A stretch of DNA of 64,000 bases from an uncultured Prevotella sp. (GCA_905233165.1 CAJODL010000001.1:455313-519312), one strand, 5' to 3'; counted from the first letter of the stretch, positions 6,225-14,552 are shown. The notes: generated from the sequence alone by a model not told the origin. Numbers and translations: made by a program.

Positions 6225-8540
6225 ATGAAACAAATAGCATTATTAACAGTATTGATGGTGATGGTTTGCCAGACAACGATGGCAAGACAGGCAACGAAGG
6301 GCGACGTTGTGGGAACCACCTGGAAAATGATTGTGACGGGACATATCACTATGGCAGGCGAGGACATAGTGGAGTTTACCGACTCGACATTTTCACACAG
6401 ATTCTATTTGAAGAAAATGGGAACGAAGGTGGAATTCGTACGCCAGAAGTATGAGATTATTGACGGCGAGATGGTGCTCGGAAACGGAGGGAGATACGTT
6501 TTGCATATTGACGACAATGACGGACATCTGACGATGATCCAAGAAGACTGCCTTGCATTTGACTATAGGAAGATGAGCAAGGGTGAAGTCGGGGATTTAG
6601 AGGCAAGCGTGGCTGACGATATGACGAGTATTGCGAATATGTCGTTGAATATTCTGAACGGAGAAACCAGGACGCTCAATTTTATTCTTGACAATGCAGG
6701 AGGTCTCAGCTACGGAATAAGGAAACAGCCGAGACATACATTACATGATGCAGACAAGATTAGAATATGTGGTCCGCTGAACGGAGCCGACATCAGTGCA
6801 ATCCGCGAACTCGTGGCAGACTCTGCCGCACTTCCCAACCTCAAGACGCTTGACTTGTCAAGGACATGGATAATCTCCGATTCCGTGACATTCCGAGGAT
6901 ATGTCAACAATATGTCACACGCATTCTTTGCAGGTCTGAAGGGTAGGCGCAGAATGGTTGACCTACCAGAAGAGTTCGCAAAGGAGTGGGGCATCAGCAG
7001 AAAAGCAGAACTATTGCAGGATGCATACGGATATGCCATCGAGGTGATACCCGACAGTTTTTACATCAGTTTCACCGCCACTATTGCCGACTGCGTGATG
7101 AAATATATGTTTGCTGGAATGCCATACGTAGAACACCTCATACTGCCGGAGTCCATACGTGAGATTCACTATGGTGCCATGAGCCATTGCCCACAGCTGA
7201 AGGAAATAACAATTCCGAAGAGCGTAAGAATATTCGAATCCGGGGTATTCAATGGCGACAAGCGGCTCGGATTAGTAAGAGTTTCTGACAAATATGACTT
7301 GCTCAAAACCAAACAGTTCGACCTCAATGACAGGGAGCGGACAGCCTTTTTGAATGCCAATGCCGACGTAAAGTTTGAGACATATTCAGAGAAATCGCCT
7401 ATAATGATAGACGACGAGTTGGCAAAATACAAGGAATACTTCGACAGCATGACAAAGCTGCGCAAAGAGAAACGAGCACTTAAACAGATAGCAGCCAAGG
7501 AAAGCAATTCCGACAGCATAAAAGCTATAAAGGAACGTACACAGCAAACAACGACGAAGATGTGGGAAACCCTTTCCCATGCTATTCGTGACAATAAGGA
7601 CAATATGATTGCTGCTCGTCTGCTCGGATACTTCTGTACAGACCTCCATCCTCACTCCATTGAGGCACTTCTGATAATCATGAACGACGAAAATGCTTTC
7701 TCGCAGTATGCAAGACCGGCATGGCAATATCTGAAGGACATGACATCTGTGAGCGATGTTGACTGGAACCAGTTTTCCGACACAACGCGTATGGAGAAAA
7801 TACATGTGGCAAAAGCCGGTACGCTTCGTTTTCAGAAAACGGAGGAGGAATGGGTGAGAATGCACAGAATATACGTCAGCGGGGTGATTGACAGTACTGA
7901 CATATCATGGTTGAGGGTGATGGCTGGAAGTGAACAGAAAAGAGACAAAAGCAAACGGGGGGGAGCACTTCAGGCGATAGATCTCTCGGCAGCACGACTC
8001 GATTATCTGCCAGACAATGCGTTTGCCCAGTGTCTATACCTGAAATATATCCGATTGCCCGAGAATATGCACACCATAGGAAAGAATGCCTTCGGACGAA
8101 GTTCCCTGCAAACAGTAGTAATGCCTGAAAGCCTGCATCGGATACGTGGAAATGCCTTTTCCGGTTGTCGCAATATAATTCGCATTGAAATTCCAGACAG
8201 CGTTATTACCATTGCTAGCAATGCTTTTACTGGATGTCGCAATCTGCAGGATGTAAAACTTTCCGAACGTCTTGACACCCTTGGCATGACGGTCTTTGAG
8301 TACTGCCCCAATCTGAAGCGTATTCACCTTCCGGCATCATTACGCTCTATAGGCCTAAACTACTTCATCAACAGTCCAGAGATAGAAGTGACCATCGATC
8401 CGGCAAATGAAAACTTCACCGTAGTGGAAGGGCAAATAGTAGGACTGACCCCACGTGCACAAGAGAATCTTAGACAATACAAGCGTAAAGACAGAAACAA
8501 GACAAACAGGAAGCCTGCGGAAACGATAAGAAAATTATAG
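6225..8540 (+). CDS. Large secreted BspA-like leucine-rich-repeat protein
   Basis: 771 aa. Signal peptide MKQIALLTVLMVMVCQTTMA, then a 'GTTWK' domain like the small neighbours (residues about 25-110). A first LRR_5/BspA-type block (residues about 210-360) has segments such as LPESIREIHYGAMSHCPQLK. A helical, charged middle (about 385-530) separates it from a second LRR_5 block (about 575-745: IRLPENMHTIGKNAF, EIPDSVITIASNAF). The repeats have the BspA consensus (I.IPxSVxxIGxxAFxxCxxL) found in Bacteroidetes adhesins. Likely surface or periplasmic binding protein. The protein ends in a basic tail. Confidence 0.8.
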   Translation: MKQIALLTVLMVMVCQTTMARQATKGDVVGTTWKMIVTGHITMAGEDIVEFTDSTFSHRFYLKKMGTKVEFVRQKYEIIDGEMVLGNGGRYVLHIDDNDGHLTMIQEDCLAFDYRKMSKGEVGDLEASVADDMTSIANMSLNILNGETRTLNFILDNAGGLSYGIRKQPRHTLHDADKIRICGPLNGADISAIRELVADSAALPNLKTLDLSRTWIISDSVTFRGYVNNMSHAFFAGLKGRRRMVDLPEEFAKEWGISRKAELLQDAYGYAIEVIPDSFYISFTATIADCVMKYMFAGMPYVEHLILPESIREIHYGAMSHCPQLKEITIPKSVRIFESGVFNGDKRLGLVRVSDKYDLLKTKQFDLNDRERTAFLNANADVKFETYSEKSPIMIDDELAKYKEYFDSMTKLRKEKRALKQIAAKESNSDSIKAIKERTQQTTTKMWETLSHAIRDNKDNMIAARLLGYFCTDLHPHSIEALLIIMNDENAFSQYARPAWQYLKDMTSVSDVDWNQFSDTTRMEKIHVAKAGTLRFQKTEEEWVRMHRIYVSGVIDSTDISWLRVMAGSEQKRDKSKRGGALQAIDLSAARLDYLPDNAFAQCLYLKYIRLPENMHTIGKNAFGRSSLQTVVMPESLHRIRGNAFSGCRNIIRIEIPDSVITIASNAFTGCRNLQDVKLSERLDTLGMTVFEYCPNLKRIHLPASLRSIGLNYFINSPEIEVTIDPANENFTVVEGQIVGLTPRAQENLRQYKRKDRNKTNRKPAETIRKL

Positions 8541-8544
8541 ACTG

Positions 8545-8631
8545 ATGAAAAAGATTTTTAATTATTCACTGGTTATATTTTTTGTTACATTAGCAGTTGC
8601 ATGCAATGCACAAGGGATTTCTATACATTAA
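8545..8631 (+). pseudogene. Orphan lipoprotein leader (28 codons), probable gene remnant
   Basis: ATG 8545 to TAA 8631 encodes MKKIFNYSLVIFFVTLAVAC followed by NAQGISIH. It is a perfect lipoprotein signal peptide that closely resembles the leader of the 1830 gene (same N-Y-x-L pattern and the CNAQ after the lipobox) but has no mature domain. It sits 4 bp after the LRR gene. Either it is the relic of a third TonB_C-type lipoprotein or a real short leader; decay is more likely. Confidence 0.5.
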
Positions 8632-8648
8632 ATCTACGAACAAAGATA

Positions 8649-10016
8649 GTGAGAACCAATATTGTTAACATAATGCTACTATTGACGTGCATGATATCAG
8701 GGTCATGCACGTCAAAGCATGAGGTCAAGACGGACTTCCATCCGTATGCTGATACTTGCGAGAGTTGCTATAATAAGCTGTCTCACCCGATGGTTCCCAA
8801 GTCTCACAAGAAAAAGGGCTCAGATTCTATAATGGCCCAGATTAAGTACATAGACTCCGTAAGGACTGCCATAAAGCGGCAGTGGGTAGAAACTGCTCAG
8901 ACGGCACTGGAACTGGCAAAGAAAGAGGAAAACCTTACACAGATGTTTCTGTTTGAGGAACATTTGTATATCGCCAACAAGTATCGCACCTTTGCTGACA
9001 GACAATTGTGCGACAGCATAAGGCTACACTATGCAAAAGAGATGGTGCAGACGGCAATGCAGATAGAGGATGCCGACACCATAGGCATTGCCATAACGCA
9101 CTATATGGATGCCATGAAACATCTTGGTAGGGAAACTGACATGGAGGCAATATTGAAAAAAGTCAGAAGCGTGGAAAGCTTTGTTCACAATCCTGACAAA
9201 TATGCCAAGATATTATGCGTTATAGCCAGGAAATACTCCGCTATTGGAGATAATGACAATGCCAAGAAATATCTGTCTAAGGCGTTGTACCTAAGCATTA
9301 AGGGCAATGCTGAAACAACTGAGGTGACTGGTAGAAGGGCTGCCCAACAATTATTGGACAAGGGGGAGATAAAGGAGGCTGTACAGACGTACTACAGTGT
9401 TTTGCTGATGAGGGATTCCGTTGTCAAGGAGAAAGACGAGGCAAGGGCGACGCAACAGGAGGCTGACGAAGTGTTTTTGCACAACATGGGTCTTTGGGTC
9501 GCATTAGTACTTGTCATAATATGCGGTACATGGGGCTTTTGGCATTTCCACCGAAAACAGAGGGTCGGTTCACGTGCCTTCAGAAGTGAAATATCTATGT
9601 TAAGGGAGACTATAGCCCAACATGAGGAAAACTTGCAAAAACTGGAGAAATCCGAAACGGAGAACAGGGAGGAGATATTAGCACAGAAAAAGACAATCGA
9701 AAAGCTGAAGAACACGATTGTCGAACGACTCAGTATAGGAAAAAACATATATGAGGAGCTGTGCAAGGGCAACTGCCTGCCATATGATATAAAGGGGGCA
9801 GAATCATATCTCATAGACTACTATGCAATCTTCGTTCCCGAGAAATATAAGAAGTGGAGTCAGGAATATGAGGGACTTACGCCCCACATGTATACATACC
9901 TGATACTCATGGATATGAATTACTCGGATTCTGACATTCAGAGAATCCTGAGCATAAGCCCCTCAAGCCTAAGGTCATTACGCTCACGCATAATGGCGAA
10001 GAAGAAATGTGAATAA
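8649..10016 (+). CDS. Membrane lipoprotein with TPR-like repeats, coiled coil and C-terminal HTH (putative signal-transducing regulator)
   Basis: 455 aa if the GTG at 8649 is used: MRTNIVNIMLLLTCMISGSC, a lipoprotein leader. An ATG at 8601 would put the leader inside the protein. Residues about 60-270 are helical repeats of TPR type (YAKILCVIARKYSAIGDNDNAKKYL). A transmembrane segment follows (about 280-298, MGLWVALVLVIICGTWGFW), then a cytoplasmic coiled coil (REEILAQKKTIEKLK) and a C-terminal helix-turn-helix-like segment (YSDSDIQRILSISPSSLRSLRSRI). This plan matches Bacteroidales membrane-tethered TPR regulators that link an envelope signal to DNA binding. It lies behind the LRR island, which is its likely target by position only. 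Confidence 0.7.
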   Translation: MRTNIVNIMLLLTCMISGSCTSKHEVKTDFHPYADTCESCYNKLSHPMVPKSHKKKGSDSIMAQIKYIDSVRTAIKRQWVETAQTALELAKKEENLTQMFLFEEHLYIANKYRTFADRQLCDSIRLHYAKEMVQTAMQIEDADTIGIAITHYMDAMKHLGRETDMEAILKKVRSVESFVHNPDKYAKILCVIARKYSAIGDNDNAKKYLSKALYLSIKGNAETTEVTGRRAAQQLLDKGEIKEAVQTYYSVLLMRDSVVKEKDEARATQQEADEVFLHNMGLWVALVLVIICGTWGFWHFHRKQRVGSRAFRSEISMLRETIAQHEENLQKLEKSETENREEILAQKKTIEKLKNTIVERLSIGKNIYEELCKGNCLPYDIKGAESYLIDYYAIFVPEKYKKWSQEYEGLTPHMYTYLILMDMNYSDSDIQRILSISPSSLRSLRSRIMAKKKCE

Positions 10017-10096
10017 AACTGTGTATGCCCCACTCCAACCAAGAGGGAGGAAAGGAAAACGATAACCTTAACGAATTTCAAGTAAATTTAACAACT

Positions 10097-10127
10097 AGCG
10101 GAGGCTGCATTATTGGTGCGGCCTCCG
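10097..10127. terminator. GC-rich hairpin, left boundary of the mannan locus
   Basis: CGGAGGCTGCA pairs with TGCGGCCTCCG around TTATTGG, followed by TCTTTT on the plus strand. The same hairpin with the same loop occurs at 34049-34080 at the other end of the mannan locus. Confidence 0.75.
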
Positions 10128-10220
10128 TCTTTTATGTAGAGCGGGTATGATTAATAACCCCAAAAGTGCGGTTTTAAATGGAATTAACAAAAAGTTGATA
10201 TTTCCTTCAGTTATAGAGTG

Positions 10221-10228
10221 CAAAGGTA
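10221..10228 (-). promoter_or_regulatory. Orphan minus-strand -7 box
   Basis: CAAAGGTA here is TACCTTTG on the minus strand, the commonest -7 sequence of this window, but no gene lies downstream before the hairpin at 10097-10127. No good -33 box is visible. See the small-RNA finding. The rest of the 10017-10321 gap holds only the two hairpins. Confidence 0.3.
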
Positions 10229-10293
10229 CTGTGAAGGCCACAGAGTAGCATTCACAATATTTGCAGATACTTACACTTCTTCTGTGATAAAAA

Positions 10294-10318
10294 AAGCCAG
10301 GCGTAATTGGCCTGGCTT
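10294..10318 (-). terminator. Intrinsic terminator of the AraC gene
   Basis: On the minus strand AAGCCAGGC / GCCTGGCTT form a 9-bp stem with a short loop followed by a run of T (10286-10295 as A on the plus strand). It begins 4 bp after the AraC stop codon. Confidence 0.8.
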
Positions 10319-10321
10319 GTA

Positions 10322-11200
10322 TCATATTATGACTTTTGTCTTCTGGTATTTCTCACGGAATTCCGTGGGGTTGCATCCTTTTCGTTTACGGAATAGGCGG
10401 TTGAAGTTGGATAAGGTATTAAAGCCTGTTGCCCAGCATATCTCCGAAACGGCATCCGTGGTGTCTATCAATCTGCGTGAAGCATGTCCAAGACGTATGT
10501 CAACGATATACTCTGAGATGTTCTTGCCTGTGCGCAGCTTGAAGTAGCGGCTGAATGCTGCAGGACTCATGCCTGCAATATTTGACAGCTGTTCAAGGCT
10601 TATCTCCTCCCTGTAGTGCTCGTCAATATAATTCTTCACTTTCAAAACCCGCTTCGTATCGCTGTCCATCTCAACCTTTGCAAAGGCTGAAGACGCTAAC
10701 TCTTTTGCATTGTCAAACTTTGACAGATCGTAGAGTATTGCGAAAAGTTCCTGAACGGCGAGGAACCCTTCCTCTATCTTTGATAATCTGATAATGCGAT
10801 GATATACCGTCAGGATAGCCTCCTGTGGAAAAGCCAACCCTCTTTTTGCACGGGTCAGCATAGTTAATATGGACTTGAAGGGATTGGTATTAAATGGTGT
10901 AACTGGAGACTCAAAGTCCATTCTGAACTGTATTGTTACCTCGTGAATGTCTTCACTGTGGCATTCGTATTGTTCCCACGCATGCTCCAAGTCAGGGCTG
11001 GTAATAAGTACCAGGTCCAGGTTGCTGATAACTTCTGTAGAGTCACCAATGATACGTTGGCATCCGGCACCATTTTCTACGAAATTCAGCTCAAAAATCT
11101 CGTGATTGTGAATGGGATAGGTAAATTCTTTTTTGTGGCGGTCTGCCACATACATGAAGTCATTCTCGCCAAGGGGCGTAATCTCGTGCAGTACATTCAT
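10322..11200 (-). CDS. AraC-family transcriptional regulator of the mannan locus
   Basis: 292 aa. The N-terminal half is a cupin-like sensing domain (HNHEIFELNFVENGAG near residue 31-47, TSPDLEHAWE). The C-terminal ~100 residues are a double HTH of AraC type: LEQLSNIAGMSPAAFSRYFK (first HTH), VSEICWATGFNTLSNFNRLF (second) and the family signature KGCNPTEFREKY. It is divergent from the first gene of the mannan locus, with 317 bp between the starts. Best local candidate to bind the operator-like sites at 11382, 14434, 14501 and 23675; the site layout (two half sites about 20 bp apart) suits an AraC dimer. Whether mannobiose is the ligand cannot be read from sequence. Confidence 0.85.
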   Translation of the reverse strand: MNVLHEITPLGENDFMYVADRHKKEFTYPIHNHEIFELNFVENGAGCQRIIGDSTEVISNLDLVLITSPDLEHAWEQYECHSEDIHEVTIQFRMDFESPVTPFNTNPFKSILTMLTRAKRGLAFPQEAILTVYHRIIRLSKIEEGFLAVQELFAILYDLSKFDNAKELASSAFAKVEMDSDTKRVLKVKNYIDEHYREEISLEQLSNIAGMSPAAFSRYFKLRTGKNISEYIVDIRLGHASRRLIDTTDAVSEICWATGFNTLSNFNRLFRKRKGCNPTEFREKYQKTKVII

Positions 11201-11253
11201 GTCTGGTTAATAATATTTATGTTTATAGTTGTTTATTTTTATGGATGCGGTTG

Positions 11254-11261
11254 CAAAAATA
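11254..11261 (-). promoter_or_regulatory. -7 box of the AraC gene
   Basis: CAAAAATA on the plus strand is TATTTTTG on the minus strand, followed by GCAACC, 53 bp before the ATG at 11200. No copy of the mannan operator lies at -51 from it, so the regulator is probably not self-controlled through that site. Confidence 0.55.
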
Positions 11262-11381
11262 CAAAAAAATTTGAAAGGAATGCTTTTTTGTTGAAAAAAA
11301 CTTAAGAAAAATGGTTTGAGATTCTTATAAATCCCCCATTTTACGCCCTGTTTTTCATTCATTTATCCCACTGATTATAAA

Positions 11382-11421
11382 AAAGTGTCAGTCTCTGCAA
11401 AAAAAGTGATGACAGATTATA
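11382..11421 (+). promoter_or_regulatory. Mannan-locus operator, site 1
   Basis: Begins AAAGTGTCAG and contains GCAAAAAAAGTGATGACAG. It starts 51 bp before the TA of the -7 box at 11433. It aligns without gaps over about 30 bp with the sites at 14501, 14434-14473 (minus) and 23675. Confidence 0.7.
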
Positions 11422-11432
11422 TAAAAACCCGA

Positions 11433-11440
11433 TACCTTTG
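11433..11440 (+). promoter_or_regulatory. -7 box of the secreted module protein
   Basis: TACCTTTG followed by CACTCGGA; 77 bp before the ATG at 11518. No other open frame starts in the leader. Confidence 0.7.
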
Positions 11441-11517
11441 CACTCGGAAACTATTTATCAAAGCATACTGAAGATATACATTTTATATAATAATACTAAT
11501 AATTAAACAACAAAACT

Positions 11518-12510
11518 ATGAAGAAATTTACACTATTAATTTTAGTAATGCTCCTTGGAATTACAGGAGTGAATGCACAAGTAACGGTAGAATTGTGGGC
11601 TGGAACTCAAGTGATAGGCAATTGGGACGCAAATGTTGATTTAAGTTATGGAAATAAAGGTAAACTTAGCGAAATTTTTATGAATGATAAAATTCGCATA
11701 ACTTACAAAGACGCAGGAGATGACGCAACAGTCCGAGTTGCAAATCCTAATGGATGGGGAGAGTATGAAGCTTCATCTCAGGCGACTGCTACATCAGGTG
11801 ATGATCAAACTTTTGATTATACCATAACTTCTGCTGTAATACTTGAACAAATACAGCAAAATGGTATTCTCGGAAGAGGTAAGAATATTACTATTACAAA
11901 AATAGAACTATTGAAAGTGAATGATCGTTATGATGCTGTGCCTGTGACTATCGGTGAGGACGGCATCGCTACTTTCAGTAGTTCAAAAAAACTTGATTTC
12001 TCTGCTACAAATATTACACCTTACTATGCATCAGCCGTTGAAACTGGACAGGTGACGCTGACTCCCGTTGACAATAAAACAACATGGGATTATCAAGGCT
12101 ATATTCTTAAAGGTTCCGCTGACACCTACGACATACCTGTAATCGCTGATGCTTTTTGGCCGAGTACCAACTTTCTGAAAGCCACTAATGATTATAGTGC
12201 AGAAGTTGCTGCATCAACCTCTGAAACTTTCCACTACATCTTTGCAAAGAAGAATGAGACTAAAGAAATCGGTTTCTATAAACTAACTTCTAGTCACACT
12301 CTTGGTGCCCACAAAGCTTACCTTGAGACAAGTGGCGGGAATGACGCTCGTGTAGCTCTTCGCTTTAGCGACATAACTGACATTCAGAATGTTGCTGTAA
12401 AAGAAAAGAAATTCGAAAATAATGCCTACTATAACCTTAGTGGACAGCGTATAGCAAAGCCTACCAAAGGTATATACATCAAGAACGGAAAGAAATTTGT
12501 AATAGAATAA
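11518..12510 (+). CDS. Secreted protein with carbohydrate-binding-like module and Prevotella C-terminal motif
   Basis: 330 aa. Signal peptide ends GVNA, then residues about 22-140 form a beta-rich module ending QQNGILGRGKNITITKIELL, the same closing pattern as modules in the 12876, 15788, 22032 and 23778 genes. Residues about 140-290 form a second, unrecognised domain. The C-terminus YNLSGQRIAKPTKGIYIKNG is the tail common in secreted Prevotella proteins (type IX-like sorting or anchoring tail). It is placed first in the locus with its own operator and promoter, so it is likely induced by mannan and may bind it at the cell surface. No catalytic residues were recognised. Confidence 0.7.
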   Translation: MKKFTLLILVMLLGITGVNAQVTVELWAGTQVIGNWDANVDLSYGNKGKLSEIFMNDKIRITYKDAGDDATVRVANPNGWGEYEASSQATATSGDDQTFDYTITSAVILEQIQQNGILGRGKNITITKIELLKVNDRYDAVPVTIGEDGIATFSSSKKLDFSATNITPYYASAVETGQVTLTPVDNKTTWDYQGYILKGSADTYDIPVIADAFWPSTNFLKATNDYSAEVAASTSETFHYIFAKKNETKEIGFYKLTSSHTLGAHKAYLETSGGNDARVALRFSDITDIQNVAVKEKKFENNAYYNLSGQRIAKPTKGIYIKNGKKFVIE

Positions 12511-12527
12511 TTATAGGAGGAAAAATC

Positions 12528-12695
12528 ATGAAAAAGATATATTGCAAACCATCAATAACCACAGTCAAGATTAATAGTAGTTTTATTTGCACCAGTAATA
12601 CAACTGTTAAAGTAAAGGGCGACTACGAAGAGGGGTCTATGACAGATCTGTCTCGCGGTTCCCGTTTCTCCTCATGGAGTGATGATGAAGAATAG
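12528..12695 (+). CDS. Small acidic-tailed peptide (55 aa), MKKIYxKPxI family
   Basis: ATG 12528 to TAG 12695. Begins MKKIYCKPSITTVKINSSFI and ends with an acidic tail (SSWSDDEE), with two Cys in the first 21 residues. A perfect AGGAGG (12515-12520) lies 7 bp before the ATG; this is unusual because Bacteroidetes rarely use Shine-Dalgarno sites. I know small Bacteroidales peptides with the MKKxYxKPxI opening next to secreted-protein genes, but their function is not established. Likely co-transcribed with the upstream gene (17 bp gap). Confidence 0.7.
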   Translation: MKKIYCKPSITTVKINSSFICTSNTTVKVKGDYEEGSMTDLSRGSRFSSWSDDEE

Positions 12696-12802
12696 ACATG
12701 AGTTTTTTCATTTTTATATATTTTAGTTAGTTGGTTAGTATCGTTTAGATTATTTGGTTAGTTAATAAGCAAGAAAGTTAGTAAATTTAGTAAATTGTAA
12801 AA

Positions 12803-12845
12803 GGGTGATGTTTTCTGATAGAAGGACGCATCACCCGATTTTTTA
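12803..12845 (+). terminator. Terminator after the small peptide gene
   Basis: GGGTGATG (12803-12810) pairs with CATCACCC (12829-12836) around an 18-base loop, followed by GATTTTTT. It lies before the convergent GH26 gene. The stretch 12696-12802 is low-complexity GTTAGTT-like sequence without a gene. Confidence 0.65.
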
Positions 12846-12875
12846 TAGTTTTGTTTTGAAGAAGACGGAAATGAT

Positions 12876-14387
12876 TTATGGTTTGTCAGGGAAACTGCCA
12901 TTGAGGATATACTGCACAACAAACATCACATCTGGCATTCCTACTTCGCCATCCTCATTGGCATCGGCTGCTTCTGCATTGAAAGTATCATCAGGTGAGC
13001 CAAGAATGTAGTTCACAATACACGTCACATCTGCCATCCCTATCTCTCCGTCACCATTAGCATCGCCACGCAGGAAAGAGGGGACATTGACTTTGCGCAG
13101 TTCTACTCTGCTAATGACATAATTCATGCCTCTTACCAACATTCCCTGACGTATAATATCTACATTCTCGGCAGTAACGTTAAGCTCATAGTCTCCAGTG
13201 ATGACGGGCCACTTGATAGTGCCGGGAATGTCTTCGTACTGCGGTGTCTGGAAAACAGCTTTTGGCTCACCACCAATACCCAAGGCTGTAACACAGACAT
13301 GAATGGTATCACCAACCTCGACATCTGTGAGGCCTGTGGCAGGAATGCTGATGTCACAGCCAGTGTCGTAGGATGCTACAGCATCTGCCCACCATGAGTC
13401 AGAGACCCAAGGAGTGCCATCATCACAATTGCCATACCAAGGCATTGTCCACGACCACAGAATACCATTCTCTTTCTGCTGACTGACATTTGGCACATGT
13501 CCACATTCTGACAGTGTGACTATTCGCGTGGGATACCGCCTGCGCAACTCATCAAAACGCACAGAAACATCTGCAACAGATTTATTATAGATGTCAGTAC
13601 TAACAATATCAACATACTCATCGCCGGGATACCAATCGCCATCATGATCACACGAAGTCCATACCCATATAAGATTATGGATACCTCCATCACGAAAGTA
13701 TTCGTACATACGGCGCCAGAGGTCCTTGAAAACATCTGCTCCACTCTTGCCCCACCAGAACCATGCCCCACCGCCAGTAGAAGTGTTTCCGGAGGCTTCA
13801 TGAAAAGGACGCCAGATAACAGGGATGCCTGCATCCTGCAGTTTCTTGATAACAGTATATGCCTCATATAAGTCAGTATAGAACAACTGGTGTTCCCATG
13901 AGCCTTCTGTCAGGATGTTCTGTGGTATGAATGATGTCATATCAGCAGTAGAGGAGAATTCCGTACTTCCCTGATATTTGGGCACTTGCCAATGCCACAT
14001 GAGTGTTACCGCACCACCTTGCCGGTGCCACTCTCTTACGGGAGTTATATCGCCATAGTCTATCCAATCACAGGGAGAATAGCACAGGTGCATCAAGTCA
14101 TAGCAGTTCATAACAGGCCATCTGTCTGTCTTCCGGTGTACATCGGTAGCCATATTATTATCCCAGACAGGTTGAGACATGCTACACGTGATGACCTTGT
14201 GACCATAGTTATAGTAAAGGAAATCATACAACGACAAAGTGACTGAATCTGCTTTTGCATCAATGGGACGTGAATGAAGATTAGCCACCGTTGCCGTTGC
14301 CTCATAGATGATTATGCGACTGGCAGCGGAATACTGAGACATAACAAGAGTTATAAACAAAATTGGAAAGAATTTTGACAGTTTCAT
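12876..14387 (-). CDS. GH26 beta-mannanase with module and dockerin-like C-terminus
   Basis: 503 aa from ATG 14387; a longer frame opens at 14570 but runs through the divergent promoter region. Signal peptide MKLSKFFPILFITLVMSQYSAA. GH26 catalytic domain (about residues 25-325) with the acid/base Glu in VIWRPFHEASGN, the AWFWWGKSG substrate-cleft segment and the nucleophile Glu in VTLSECGHVPN. Then a beta module (about 330-435) ending RQGMLVRGMNYVISRVEL, and two EF-hand-like dockerin repeats (438-503: GDANGDGEIGMADV, DANEDGEVGMPDV). Endo-acting mannan hydrolysis outside the cytoplasm is expected. It is transcribed away from the rest of the locus from its own operator-bearing promoter. Confidence 0.88.
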   Translation of the reverse strand: MKLSKFFPILFITLVMSQYSAASRIIIYEATATVANLHSRPIDAKADSVTLSLYDFLYYNYGHKVITCSMSQPVWDNNMATDVHRKTDRWPVMNCYDLMHLCYSPCDWIDYGDITPVREWHRQGGAVTLMWHWQVPKYQGSTEFSSTADMTSFIPQNILTEGSWEHQLFYTDLYEAYTVIKKLQDAGIPVIWRPFHEASGNTSTGGGAWFWWGKSGADVFKDLWRRMYEYFRDGGIHNLIWVWTSCDHDGDWYPGDEYVDIVSTDIYNKSVADVSVRFDELRRRYPTRIVTLSECGHVPNVSQQKENGILWSWTMPWYGNCDDGTPWVSDSWWADAVASYDTGCDISIPATGLTDVEVGDTIHVCVTALGIGGEPKAVFQTPQYEDIPGTIKWPVITGDYELNVTAENVDIIRQGMLVRGMNYVISRVELRKVNVPSFLRGDANGDGEIGMADVTCIVNYILGSPDDTFNAEAADANEDGEVGMPDVMFVVQYILNGSFPDKP

Positions 14388-14414
14388 GACGCTTCTCTTT
14401 TCGTTTTTCTGATG

Positions 14415-14422
14415 CAAAAATA
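14415..14422 (-). promoter_or_regulatory. -7 box of the minus-strand GH26 gene
   Basis: CAAAAATA on plus, TATTTTTG on minus, followed by GCATC. The ATG (14387) is 27 bp downstream. Confidence 0.7.
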
Positions 14423-14433
14423 TCGAGTAAGGC

Positions 14434-14473
14434 GAAATAAATGTGATACTATTTTTACTATTTCTGACACTTA
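14434..14473 (-). promoter_or_regulatory. Mannan-locus operator, site 2 (minus)
   Basis: Read on the minus strand from 14473: TAAGTGTCAG, eight bases, AAAAATAGTATCACA. Its first base is 51 bp from the first base of the -7 box at 14422, the same distance as in sites 1 and 4. Confidence 0.7.
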
Positions 14474-14500
14474 TATGGATTTTCTTTTCGAGGCTTACGA

Positions 14501-14540
14501 AAAGTGTTAGTATTTGCAAAAATAGTATCTGCCAGTTATA
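14501..14540 (+). promoter_or_regulatory. Mannan-locus operator, site 3
   Basis: AAAGTGTTAG, then GCAAAAATAGTATCTGCCAG. It starts 52 bp before the -7 box at 14553. Back to back with site 2, so one divergent region controls two GH26 genes. Confidence 0.75.
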
Positions 14541-14552
14541 AAAAAAAATACG

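Noticed and set aside
10110..10325. 71-codon minus-strand frame between the HTH regulator and the AraC gene
   Set aside because: It would read through the AraC terminator and its start lies at the AraC 3' end; better explained as non-coding.
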